37,017 nt of DNA, taken from NCBI GenBank assembly GCA_946480295.1, contig CAMLIT010000034.1:1-37017 (forward strand), read 5' to 3'. Every line of letters begins with the position of its first letter. The stretch's first letter is position 1. The notes under the pieces were generated by a model. It did no database searches and was not told the origin of the DNA. It was given only the letters and a program-made list of their open reading frames with translations. The translations under genes were made by a program, and so were the position numbers. Below, piece after piece: positions 1 to 8,942 of this stretch. This DNA comes from an uncultured Gemmatimonadota bacterium. GTDB taxonomy: Bacteria > Gemmatimonadota > Gemmatimonadetes > Gemmatimonadales > Gemmatimonadaceae.

Positions 1-1135
<1,135 letters not shown>

Positions 1136-1151
1136 TGGCGCTCCTCGATGT

Positions 1152-1186
1152 CGCAAGTTTATGCAAACGCACCGCATATTTAATCA
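1152..1186. promoter_or_regulatory. Tandem ARG-box-like operator before argG
   Basis: Two AT-rich sites resembling the ArgR box core TGAATWWWWATTCA stand out in the GC-rich gap. CGCAAGTTTATGCA (1152-1165) matches 9 of 14 positions and CGCATATTTAATCA (1173-1186) matches 11 of 14. Their centres are 21 bp apart, two helical turns, the arrangement bound by an ArgR hexamer in known systems. The pair begins 17 nt upstream of the argG start codon, where it would overlap the promoter or 5' leader. The match count is direct; binding is inferred. Confidence 0.65.
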
Positions 1187-1248
1187 TGCGATCGGGCAGC
1201 GTCAATACGTGGCGCCACTACCGATTGGAGGGGGAGCGCCGGGCGGCC

Positions 1249-1746
1249 TCAAGCCCGTTGCGCCAGCCTGAGCAGCCGGTCCGTCAGGACCTGTCGCGCT
1301 TCCGCCGAGCGGCAGACGATGAGGATGGTATTCTCCCCCGCGATGGTGCCGAGGATCTCCGGCCAGCCCTGGGCATCCACCGCCTCGGCGATCGGCTGGG
1401 CCCCGCTGGGCAGGGTATGGAGCACCAGCAGCTCGCTCACCCCGTCGATCCGGGAGAAGAGCTCTGGTAAGAGCCCTTCCAGCGATATCTTAGCCTCGTC
1501 GCCCAGCCGCTCCGGCAGGACGTAGCGGAGGCCGTCGTCGGTCGGGACGCGCACCACGCCCAGCTCCCGCAGGTCGCGCGACAGGGTCGCCTGGGTCACC
1601 TGCCAGCCGCGGGCCTGGAGGTGCCGACGGAGCTCCTCCTGGCTGCCTATGACGTGGGTGCCGACCAGCTCGAGGATGGCGTTCTGTCGCTCTCGCTTGC
1701 CGGGGGCTGCGTCGCGGGCGGGACCGGTGCCGTCTGTGCGCGCCAC
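1249..1746 (-). CDS. argR: Arginine repressor ArgR
   Basis: Arginine-sensing hexameric repressor/activator of arginine genes. The N-terminal winged helix is visible (SQEELRRHLQARGWQVTQAT followed by LSRDLRELGVVRV). The C-terminal oligomerisation and arginine-binding domain carries the hallmark WPEILGTIAGENTILIV. The start chosen is the GTG at 1746, with GGAG 5 nt upstream, giving 165 residues, close to the family's 150-160. The frame stays open to an ATG at 1797 and beyond, but those starts lie inside the ARG boxes and add a tail that ArgR proteins lack. The gene is divergent from argC and shares its operator, so autoregulation is likely. It has the typical residues of both domains and no defect is visible. 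Confidence 0.96.
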   Translation of the reverse strand: MARTDGTGPARDAAPGKRERQNAILELVGTHVIGSQEELRRHLQARGWQVTQATLSRDLRELGVVRVPTDDGLRYVLPERLGDEAKISLEGLLPELFSRIDGVSELLVLHTLPSGAQPIAEAVDAQGWPEILGTIAGENTILIVCRSAEARQVLTDRLLRLAQRA

Positions 1747-1782
1747 TGGGTCTCCATGGGAGAAGGATTGACGGGGGGCAGG

Positions 1783-1817
1783 TGCATGATTATGCATTCC
1801 GGGTGAATAAAATACCC
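1783..1817. promoter_or_regulatory. Tandem ARG-box operator between argR and argC
   Basis: TGCATGATTATGCA (1783-1796, 11 of 14 to the ARG-box core) and TGAATAAAATACCC (1804-1817, 10 of 14, near-perfect left half) have centres 21 bp apart. This is the same spacing as the argG pair. The sites lie in the argR-argC divergent gap and overlap the argC start codon region. A TTGACG at 1768-1773 could serve as a -35 for argC, with the -10 region inside the first box. Repression of both directions by one ArgR hexamer is the simplest reading; this is inferred from motif and spacing. Confidence 0.75.
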
Positions 1818-2762
1818 GTCGGCGTGCTGGGGGCAAGCGGCTATGCCGGCCGCGAGCTCTGTGCCCTCATCCACAACCATCCCTCGTTCGAGCTGGCCTT
1901 CGCCACTGCGAACGAGCAGCGCGGCGCCACGGTCCGCATCCGCGGCCGCGACGTGCGCTTCGTCGCGACCGAGGATGCGCCACTCGGCCAGGCCGAGCTC
2001 GTGTTCAGCTCCCTCCCTCACGGCGCCTCGCGCGAGTGGGTGACGCGCGCGCACGATGCCGGCGCGCGGGTCGTCGACCTCTCGCACGACCTGCGGCCGG
2101 GCAACGGCTGCGAGGGCGTGCCCTACGGCCTCACCGAGATCATGCGCGGGCGCGTCGCCGGCGCCGAGGTGGTCGCGAACCCGGGCTGCTATCCCACCTC
2201 CGTGCTGCTCCCCCTCGCCCCACTCATCGAGCGCGGGCTGGTCGCGCCGGGTGCCGCCGTCATCATCAACTCCGCGAGCGGCGTCACCGGCGCCGGCAAC
2301 TCCCCCAAGCGGGAGCTCCTCTTCGCCGAGGTGACCGAGGACTATCGCGCGTACGGCATCGGCAACACGCACCGGCATCTCAACGAGATGCGCGTCGTGG
2401 CGCGCGAGCTCGGCGCGGACGCGGACCTCGTCTTCACGCCGCACCTGCTCCCCGTCGCGCGCGGCATCCTCTCGACCATCACCGTGCCGCTCGCGCGCGA
2501 GCTGCCCGACGTGCTCGCGCCCTGGCGCGAACGCTACGCCGGCGAGCCGTTCATCGAAGTCGCCGACGACCCGCCGACGCTGCGCGAGGTCGCGTACCGC
2601 AACGTCGTGCGCATCGCCGCGAAGCCCCTCGCCGGCGTGCGGCAGCCCACGCTGCTCGTGCTCTGCGCGCTCGACAACCTCGTGAAGGGCGCCGCCGGCC
2701 AGGCGGTGCAGAACGCGAACCTGATGCTCGGTCTCCCCGAGACCGCGGGGCTGCCCGCATGA
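1803..2762 (+). CDS. argC: N-acetyl-gamma-glutamyl-phosphate reductase
   Basis: NADPH-dependent reduction of N-acetylglutamyl phosphate to the semialdehyde, third step of arginine synthesis. The Rossmann motif GVLGASGYAGREL is at the N-terminus. The active-site cysteine lies in ANPGCYPTS, and the conserved SGVTGAG and FTPHLLPVARGI segments are present. With GTG 1803 the protein is 319 residues and starts a few residues before the Rossmann strand, as is usual. An upstream GTG at 1782 would add seven residues encoded by the ARG box, and a GGGGGG stretch before it could be a Shine-Dalgarno. No good ribosome site precedes 1803, so the start is uncertain. It overlaps argB by ATGA. Confidence 0.96.
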   Translation: MNKIPVGVLGASGYAGRELCALIHNHPSFELAFATANEQRGATVRIRGRDVRFVATEDAPLGQAELVFSSLPHGASREWVTRAHDAGARVVDLSHDLRPGNGCEGVPYGLTEIMRGRVAGAEVVANPGCYPTSVLLPLAPLIERGLVAPGAAVIINSASGVTGAGNSPKRELLFAEVTEDYRAYGIGNTHRHLNEMRVVARELGADADLVFTPHLLPVARGILSTITVPLARELPDVLAPWRERYAGEPFIEVADDPPTLREVAYRNVVRIAAKPLAGVRQPTLLVLCALDNLVKGAAGQAVQNANLMLGLPETAGLPA

Positions 2763-3535
2763 CGCGCGTCATCAAGATCGGCGGCCGGCCGCAGGGCGAT
2801 CCGGAGCTGGCGGCGCTGATCGCCGACGCCGCGTTGCAGGTGCCCGACGGCGCGCCCGCGACGCTCGTCGTCGTCCACGGCGGCGGCGACGAGGTGAGCA
2901 CGCTCCAGAAGGCGCTCGGCGGGAGCACGCAGTTCGTGAACGGCCGCCGCGTCACGACGGCGCAGGACATCGAGATCGTGCGCATGGCGCTCTCGGGGAG
3001 TGCCAACAAGCGCCTCGTCTCCAGCCTCGTCGGGCGCGGCGTGAAGGCCATCGGCCTCTCCGGCGAGGACGCGTCGCTCATCATGGCCACGCCGCTGGAT
3101 TCCGACCGGCTCGGCCACGTCGGCGCGCCGCAGCGCATCAACGTGTCGCTCATCTGGCACCTGCTCGACGGGGGCTATCTGCCGGTGATCTCGCCGGTGA
3201 GCCGCAACGCCTCGGCCGAGCTGGGGCGCGCGCTCAACGTCAACGGCGACGACGCGGCCTCCGCGATCGCCGTCGCCCTCGCCGCCGACGAGCTGCTGCT
3301 CGTGGTGGACGTGCCAGGCGTGCTCGTGGACGGCGGACCGATCGCGCGACTCGACGCCGCGACGGCGCGCGCGCTGATCGCCAACGGCACCGCGAAGGCG
3401 GGGATGGCGGCGAAGCTCGAGGCCGCGACCGCCGCGCTCGACGGCGGCGTCGAGCGGGTGCGCATCGCCGACCTGAAGGGAATCACCGATCTGCAGCGGG
3501 GCACGACGATCGTGCCCGACGGAGGAACGAAATGA
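2759..3535 (+). CDS. argB: Acetylglutamate kinase (ArgB/LysZ family)
   Basis: Phosphorylates N-acetylglutamate, the second step of arginine synthesis. The amino-acid-kinase features are visible: N-terminal KIGG, VVVHGGGDEVS (substrate-binding glycines), NVNGDDAASAIA, and GMAAKLEAA with the conserved Lys near the nucleotide site. Length is 258 residues, normal for the short ArgB form. The start ATG at 2759 overlaps the argC stop. The much longer frame open to 2036 is only argC read out of frame. The short N-terminus also resembles LysZ (acetylaminoadipate kinase). No LysW carrier with its EDWGE tail is seen here, and argC, argD and an argA-type acetylase are adjacent, so arginine is the likelier pathway. 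Confidence 0.93.
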   Translation: MTRVIKIGGRPQGDPELAALIADAALQVPDGAPATLVVVHGGGDEVSTLQKALGGSTQFVNGRRVTTAQDIEIVRMALSGSANKRLVSSLVGRGVKAIGLSGEDASLIMATPLDSDRLGHVGAPQRINVSLIWHLLDGGYLPVISPVSRNASAELGRALNVNGDDAASAIAVALAADELLLVVDVPGVLVDGGPIARLDAATARALIANGTAKAGMAAKLEAATAALDGGVERVRIADLKGITDLQRGTTIVPDGGTK

Positions 3536-4758
3536 CCGCATCCGCCCTCAGCCTGACGCAGAACGAGTCCACGCCCGCGACCGCGTCGCCCGCCGCGACC
3601 GCGTCGCGACCGGACGTGTTCGTGCACACGTACAAGCGCGCGCCGGTCGAGTTCGTGAGTGGATCGGGCGTGTATCTCCAGGATGCCACCGGGAAGCGCT
3701 ACCTCGACTTCGTCGCCGGCATCGCGGTCAACGCGCTGGGCTACGGCGATCCGGGGCTCGTCGCGGCGCTGCACGAGGCGGCGGACGGCCTCGTGCACGT
3801 GTCGAACCTGTACGAGACCGCGCCGGGGCGTCGGCTCGCCGAGGCGCTCGTCGCGAAGTCCTTCGCCGACAAGGTCTTCTTCTGCAACTCGGGCGTCGAG
3901 GCCAACGAGGGCGCGTTCAAGTTCGCTCGCCGGTGGGGGAAGAGCGTCCATCCCGCCAAGCACGAGATCGTCGCCCTGCGCGGCGCCTTCCACGGCCGGC
4001 TCTTCGCCACGCTCGCGGCGACGGACCGCCCCGCGTACCGGCTCCCCTTCCGGCCGCTCGCCGGCGGCGTGACGATCGTCGAGCGCGACCTCGACGACCT
4101 GCGCACGGCGCTCGATCCGGAGACGGTCGCCGCCCTGATTCTCGAGCCCGTGCAGGGAGAGGGGGGCGTGCGCGTGCTCGACGCCGACTTCGTGCGCGAG
4201 GTGCGCGCCATCACCCGCGAGCGGCAGATCGCCCTCGTCTTCGACGAGATCCAGTGCGGCCTCGGTCGTACGGGGTCGCTCTTCGCGTACGAGCGGCTCG
4301 GCATCACGCCGGACATCCTCACCCTGGCCAAGCCGATCGCCGGCGGCCTGCCGATGGGCGCGATCCTCGTCACCGACGAGATCGCGGCCGCGGTGAAGCC
4401 CGGCGACCACGGCACGACCTTCGGCGGCGGCCCCTTCGTCACCTCAGTCGCGCAGTACGTCCTCGACCGGCTCTCCGATCCCGCGCTCCTCGCCCAGGTC
4501 CGCGAGAACGGCGCGTGGTTCGGCAAGCAGCTCGAGGAGATCGGCCAGCGGACGGGGCACATCCGCGCCGTGCGCGGCGTGGGCTACATGTGGGGGATCG
4601 ACGTCACGGGCACGGCGGCGCACGTCGTGAGCCAGGCGATGGAGGCCGGGCTCCTCACCTGCACCGCCGGCGAGTACACCGTGCGTCTGCTGCCGCCCCT
4701 CGTCGCCACGCGCGAGGAGCTCGCCCAGGGGCTCGCGATTCTCGAATCGGTGCTCTGA
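3532..4758 (+). CDS. argD: Acetylornithine aminotransferase
   Basis: PLP-dependent class III aminotransferase making N-acetylornithine from the semialdehyde; the same enzyme often serves succinyl-diaminopimelate. The Schiff-base lysine is K267 in TLAKPIAGGLPMGA. Also visible are FCNSGVEANEGAFKFAR (cofactor phosphate site), GAFHGR, the ILEPVQGEGGV strand and the cofactor Asp in FDEIQCGLGRTG. The 408 residues include an N-terminal Ala/Thr-rich tail of about 25 residues before the conserved fold. The start overlaps the argB stop (ATGA), with GGAGGA five nt upstream. It is the third gene of the argCBDA unit. Confidence 0.96.
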   Translation: MTASALSLTQNESTPATASPAATASRPDVFVHTYKRAPVEFVSGSGVYLQDATGKRYLDFVAGIAVNALGYGDPGLVAALHEAADGLVHVSNLYETAPGRRLAEALVAKSFADKVFFCNSGVEANEGAFKFARRWGKSVHPAKHEIVALRGAFHGRLFATLAATDRPAYRLPFRPLAGGVTIVERDLDDLRTALDPETVAALILEPVQGEGGVRVLDADFVREVRAITRERQIALVFDEIQCGLGRTGSLFAYERLGITPDILTLAKPIAGGLPMGAILVTDEIAAAVKPGDHGTTFGGGPFVTSVAQYVLDRLSDPALLAQVRENGAWFGKQLEEIGQRTGHIRAVRGVGYMWGIDVTGTAAHVVSQAMEAGLLTCTAGEYTVRLLPPLVATREELAQGLAILESVL

Positions 4759-5333
4759 TGGCGCCGGACATCCGCATCCGCCCGGCGCGGGAGGCGGACG
4801 CCGAAGCGATCTCGCGGCTGAACAACCAGTTCGCCGACGAGATGCTGATGCTGCGCCGGTCGCCGGAGATGGTGGCGCTCGCGATCGACGACTACGTCGT
4901 GGCCGTGGATGCCTACGGCCACATCGTCGGGTGCGGCGCGCTGAAGGAGTACTCGCCGTCGGTCGCCGAGATCGCGGCGATCGCCGTCGCGCGCGACGTG
5001 CACGGCAAGGGGCTCGGCCGCGCGATCGTCCGCGCGGTCGAGCGGCTGGCCCTCAAGCGCGACATCTACGACGTCTTCGCGCTCACGCTGCAGCCCGCCT
5101 TCTTCGAGGCGATCGGCTACGTGCGGGTCGACCGCGCGCGCTACCCCGAGAAGATCCGCCGCGACTGCCTCGGCTGCAGCCGCCGCTTCGCGTGCAACGA
5201 GACCTGCTTCGCGCGCAACCTGCGGACGGCGCTCGCGCCGGCGCCGGGCGAGCTGAAGGAGCCGGTGGCCGCCGCCGCCTCGGCGGCGCCGTCGCTCGTG
5301 CACACCGAAGCGATGGCTACCCGCGCGGCGTGA
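4758..5333 (+). CDS. argA: Amino-acid N-acetyltransferase (short GNAT-type N-acetylglutamate synthase)
   Basis: Probably acetylates glutamate with acetyl-CoA, the entry step of arginine synthesis. The single GNAT domain has IRPAREADAEAI at the start, IVGCGALKEYSP..AEIAAIAVA, and the acetyl-CoA loop HGKGLGRAIV. It ends with QPAFFEAIGYV and a four-cysteine segment DCLGCSRRFACNETC, typical of the short actinobacterial-type ArgA rather than the long kinase-fused form. A further Ala-rich tail of about 35 residues carries no motif. Length is 191 residues. ATG 4758 shares its A with the argD stop (TGATG), so translation is coupled. The family and position agree; another GNAT substrate cannot be excluded. 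Confidence 0.88.
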   Translation: MAPDIRIRPAREADAEAISRLNNQFADEMLMLRRSPEMVALAIDDYVVAVDAYGHIVGCGALKEYSPSVAEIAAIAVARDVHGKGLGRAIVRAVERLALKRDIYDVFALTLQPAFFEAIGYVRVDRARYPEKIRRDCLGCSRRFACNETCFARNLRTALAPAPGELKEPVAAAASAAPSLVHTEAMATRAA

Positions 5334-5383
5334 GCCGGCGCCGCGACCACTGAACCGCTGAACCGCGAGCCCGCGCAGCCGCC

Positions 5384-5992
5384 GTGTCCCGTTCCCGTCG
5401 CGGAGTGCCGCTGTCCGGACTGCGCCAGGCGTTCGACGAGGTGCGCTTCGGGCCGGAGCGCACGCTGAACCTCCGCCAGTCGCTGCCCACCGCCGCCGAC
5501 GCAACGGCGCGGGCGGAAGCGTGGCTGCGCCAGCAGCAGGTGCAACGCGCCGGCGAGGTGCTCGTCATCACCGGCCGCGGCAGCCACAGCCCCGACGGCA
5601 TCTCGCCCGTGCGCGAGGCGGTCATCCGCCTGCTGCACTCCCTGAAGCGGCGCGGCGTCGTCGCCGAGCACCAGGAGCACACGGCGGGGTCGTTCGTGGT
5701 CACGCTCGCGCCGGTGCACGCGCTCTGGGAGTCGCCGAAGCGCAAGCGCGAGAAGGCACCGCCGCCGCCCGAGCCCCCCTCGCTCGACGCGCTCGCTCCC
5801 GACACCCGGAACCTCCTGCGCGCGCTCGCCGAACGAGCGCTCGACGGGCTCGGCGTCCGCGAGCGCGATCCGTTCGTCGAGGGCGAGATGCTCCGCCAGT
5901 TCGGCGCGATCGCGGCGAGCGTGCCGGAGGGTCCGCACCGCGAGGCCCGGCTCCGGGCCGCGATCCAGCTCGCGATGGAGCAGTATGACTGA
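5384..5992 (+). CDS. Smr-domain protein
   Basis: A 202-residue protein whose first 120 residues form a small MutS-related (Smr) domain: LNLRQSLPTAADA, then VLVITGRGSHSPDGISPVR and a final GSFVVTLAP strand. Smr domains nick branched DNA or bind/cleave RNA. The usual LDLHG motif is LNLRQ here, so the histidine is lost and nuclease activity is uncertain. A Pro-rich linker (EKAPPPPEPPSLD) leads to a helical C-terminal region with no recognised domain. The GTG start at 5384 has no clear Shine-Dalgarno, 50 nt after argA. Its end overlaps the next gene by 8 nt, so the two are probably co-translated. Confidence 0.85.
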   Translation: MSRSRRGVPLSGLRQAFDEVRFGPERTLNLRQSLPTAADATARAEAWLRQQQVQRAGEVLVITGRGSHSPDGISPVREAVIRLLHSLKRRGVVAEHQEHTAGSFVVTLAPVHALWESPKRKREKAPPPPEPPSLDALAPDTRNLLRALAERALDGLGVRERDPFVEGEMLRQFGAIAASVPEGPHREARLRAAIQLAMEQYD

Positions 5993-6776
5993 GCAGTGGG
6001 ACGCCGCCGCCTACCACCGGCTCTCCGACCCGCAGTTCGCGTGGGGCATGCGCGTGCTCGAGCGCATCGCCTTCGACGGCGACGAGCGCGTGCTCGACGC
6101 GGGCTGCGGCTCCGGGCGGCTCACCGCCGAGCTGTCGGCGCGCGTGCGCGCGGGGTTCGTCGTCGGCGCCGACCTCTCCGAGCCGATGGTCCACAGGGCG
6201 GCGGCCACCATGGCGCAGGCCGCGACCGCCGCCGGCGGCGCGTGGGCGGTCGTCTGCGCGGACCTCGTCGCCCTCCCGTTCCGGGAGGCGTTCGACGTCG
6301 TCTTCAGCACGGCGACCTTTCACTGGGTGCGCGATCACCCGAAGCTCTTCGCCGGCCTGCGCGCCGTGCTGCGCCCTGGTGGCCGCCTCGAGGCGCAGTG
6401 CGGCGGCGGACCCAATCTCGCGCGCCTCCTCGATCGCGCGCGAGCACTGAGCGCCGAGGAGCCATGGCGCGGGGCGCACGACGGCTGGGTGGAGACGTGG
6501 GAATTCGCCGACGTCGCGACGACCGAGGCGCGGCTGCGCGACGCCGGATTCTCCCGCGTGCGCTGCTGGCTCGAGGCGCAGCCGACCGCGTTCCCGTCGG
6601 CCGAGGTCTACCGCGACTTTCTCCGGACCGTGGTCCTGCGCACCTTTCTCGCACGGTTGCGCGAACCGGCGCTGCGCGACCGCTTCCTCGACGTTCTCAC
6701 CGACGCGGCGCGCCACGACGATCCGCCGCTCACGCTCGACTACTGGCGACTGAACATCAGCGCCGCGCGCGAATAG
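5985..6776 (+). CDS. Class I SAM-dependent methyltransferase
   Basis: A 263-residue Rossmann methyltransferase. Motif I is VLDAGCGSGRLTAEL, the acidic motif II is VGADLSEPMV, and FDVVFSTATFHWVRDHPKLF with VLRPGGRLEAQCGG match motifs III-V. The FHWV..H..LF pattern and the C-terminal helical cap resemble trans-aconitate 2-methyltransferase, but the substrate cannot be told from sequence. The ATG at 5985 lies inside the 3' end of the Smr gene (8-nt overlap). Cytoplasmic; no signal peptide or membrane segment. Confidence 0.88.
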   Translation: MTEQWDAAAYHRLSDPQFAWGMRVLERIAFDGDERVLDAGCGSGRLTAELSARVRAGFVVGADLSEPMVHRAAATMAQAATAAGGAWAVVCADLVALPFREAFDVVFSTATFHWVRDHPKLFAGLRAVLRPGGRLEAQCGGGPNLARLLDRARALSAEEPWRGAHDGWVETWEFADVATTEARLRDAGFSRVRCWLEAQPTAFPSAEVYRDFLRTVVLRTFLARLREPALRDRFLDVLTDAARHDDPPLTLDYWRLNISAARE

Positions 6777-6821
6777 CTTCCGTCGCGCTCCCCGCACCGT
6801 CCCACCTCACCCGACCACCTG

Positions 6822-8942
6822 ATGCCCCTGCCTCGCCCGCTGACCGTTCTCGGATCGCTCGCCATCGTCGCGCTGGCGCGCGCGCCGCTCGCGGCGCAGC
6901 AACCGCTGACCGGCTACACCGCCTCGTCCACCGCGCGTGAGCGCGAGCTCGAACGCGATGCCATCGCCCGTCCGTCGCCGGAGAGCGCCTCGGAGCTGTC
7001 GCGCGTGCTCTCCGCCGAGACGCACGTCTCCGGCACGCCCGCCCAGGCGCGCACGCGCGACTACGTCGTCGGCCAGATGCGGAAGTGGGGACTCGAGACG
7101 CAGGTGCGGACGTACGACGTGTTCATGCCGCACCCGACCGAGGTCCACGTCTACCGCGTGTCGCCCGATCCGCGCGAGCTCTCGCTGGCCGAGCCGCCCG
7201 TGCCCGGCGACCCCTCGTCGCGACTGCCGCAGTATCCGACGGTCAACGGCTACAGCGGTCAGGGCGACGTCACCGGCGAGATCGTCTACGTGAACTACGG
7301 GCTGATCGAGGACTACGCCCACCTCGACTCGCTCGGCATCTCCGTGAAGGGGAAGATCGCCGTCGCGCGCTACGGCCGCTCCTTCCGCGGCATCAAGGCG
7401 CGCGAGGCCGAGAAGCACGGCGCGGCGGCGCTGCTCATCTACAGCGATCCGCAGGACGACGGCTACGCGCGCGGCGACGTCTACCCCGCCGGGCCGATGC
7501 GCCCGCCGGCGGGCGTGCAGCGCGGCAGCATCCTCAACATCAACGGCGATCCGTCGACGCCCGAGTACCCCAGCACCGCCGGGGCGAAGCGGCTGCCGGA
7601 GAGCGCGATGGACATCCCGCACATCCCGGTGGTGCCGATCGGGTACGCGAACGCGTCGCAGCTCCTCCGGCTCCTGCGCGGCGGCTCGCTGCCCCAGGGC
7701 TGGCAGGGAGGTCTGGGCTTCCGCTACCACACGGGCCCGGGTCCGGTGCGCGCGCGCGTGGTCGTGCGCGACGATCGCGCGACGAAGCCGTACAAGCCGA
7801 TCTACGACACCTTCGGCGTCGTGCGCGGGAGCGAGTTCCCCGACGAGCTGGTGATCATCGGCGGACATCGCGACGCGTGGGGACCGGGCGCCGCGGACAA
7901 CGTGAGCGGCACGGTGAGCGTGCTCGAGGCGGCGCGCGCCGTCGCCGAGGAGGTGAAGGCGGGCCACCGCCCGAAGCGCACGATCGTCTTCGCCACGTGG
8001 GATGCCGAGGAGTGGGGGCTCATCGGGTCCACCGAGTTCGTCGAGCAGGACAGCCTCCGCCTCGCGAACGAGGCGGTCGCGTACCTCAATCAGGACGTGG
8101 CTGCGCAGGGACCGAGCTTCGGCGGCGGCGGCTCGCCCTCGCTGCGTGCGACGCTGCGCGACGTCGCCAGCATGGTGCCCGACCCGGATGGCCACGGGAC
8201 CGTCTACGCCGAGTGGCGCCGCGCGACGGCGGCGCCGGACACCACCGAGCCGCAGATGAGCGATCCCGGCGGCGGCTCGGACTTCGCCGGCTTCTACAAC
8301 CACCTCGGCATCCCGATCCTGGAGTGGGGCTTCGGCGGCCCGGGCGGCGTGTATCACTCGCAGTACGACGACCGCGCGTGGATGAGCAGGTTCGGCGATC
8401 CGGGCTTCGCCTATCACGCGACGGCCGGCCGGATCGCGGCGGCCATGGTGCTGCGCCTCGCCGACGCCGACGTGCTGCCATACGACTACGCCGAGTACGC
8501 GCGCACGATGCGCCGCTATCTCCCGCCGATCGATCGCGCGATCGCCGCGCGGCACTGGAGCGCGTCGACGGCCGCGCTGTCGGCGGCGATCGACCGGATG
8601 GAGCAGGCGGCAACCACGTTCGCCCACACGCGCGATTCGGTCCTCGCGGGCTCTCCGTCGAAGGCGGTGCTGGCGAGCACGAACCGCGAGCTGCTGGGGG
8701 TCGAGCGGGCGCTCACGCGGCCGGAGGGGCTGCGCACGCGGCCCTGGTTCCGCAACCTGATCTACGCCGCCGACGAGGACAACGGCTACGCCAACATCGC
8801 GCTGCCGTCGATCAACGAGGCGATCCGCGCCGGCGACGCGACGCTCACGGCGCGCGAGATCGCGGACCTGGCGTCGCGCTTCGACGCGGCGGCGCACGCG
8901 CTCGACGCGGCGCGCACCGCGCTCACCACAGCAGCCGACTGA
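6822..8942 (+). CDS. Secreted M28 metallopeptidase (glutamate carboxypeptidase II / transferrin-receptor-like)
   Basis: Exported zinc peptidase releasing C-terminal residues, probably glutamate, from peptides or folate-type substrates. An N-terminal signal peptide ends near LAAQQ (residues 1-27). A PA domain spans roughly 110-330 (RYGRSFRGIKAREAEKHGAA). The M28 domain has all metal ligands: H349 (GGHRDAWGPG), D359 (AADN), catalytic E396 with E397 (DAEEWGLIGS), D425 and H512 (VYHSQYDD). A helical dimerisation domain fills 560-706. The arrangement and 706-residue length match GCPII/NAALADase homologues. The 3' end overlaps the convergent hydrogenase-like gene by 20 bp. Confidence 0.94.
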   Translation: MPLPRPLTVLGSLAIVALARAPLAAQQPLTGYTASSTARERELERDAIARPSPESASELSRVLSAETHVSGTPAQARTRDYVVGQMRKWGLETQVRTYDVFMPHPTEVHVYRVSPDPRELSLAEPPVPGDPSSRLPQYPTVNGYSGQGDVTGEIVYVNYGLIEDYAHLDSLGISVKGKIAVARYGRSFRGIKAREAEKHGAAALLIYSDPQDDGYARGDVYPAGPMRPPAGVQRGSILNINGDPSTPEYPSTAGAKRLPESAMDIPHIPVVPIGYANASQLLRLLRGGSLPQGWQGGLGFRYHTGPGPVRARVVVRDDRATKPYKPIYDTFGVVRGSEFPDELVIIGGHRDAWGPGAADNVSGTVSVLEAARAVAEEVKAGHRPKRTIVFATWDAEEWGLIGSTEFVEQDSLRLANEAVAYLNQDVAAQGPSFGGGGSPSLRATLRDVASMVPDPDGHGTVYAEWRRATAAPDTTEPQMSDPGGGSDFAGFYNHLGIPILEWGFGGPGGVYHSQYDDRAWMSRFGDPGFAYHATAGRIAAAMVLRLADADVLPYDYAEYARTMRRYLPPIDRAIAARHWSASTAALSAAIDRMEQAATTFAHTRDSVLAGSPSKAVLASTNRELLGVERALTRPEGLRTRPWFRNLIYAADEDNGYANIALPSINEAIRAGDATLTAREIADLASRFDAAAHALDAARTALTTAAD

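Noticed and set aside
1782..1802. argC start at GTG 1782
   Set aside because: Adds seven residues encoded by the ARG box and ahead of the usual ArgC N-terminus; kept only as an alternative.
6807..8897. 696-codon minus-strand open frame opposite the M28 gene
   Set aside because: Arg/Ala/Val-rich shadow created by high GC3; no domain, and the plus-strand peptidase is unambiguous.
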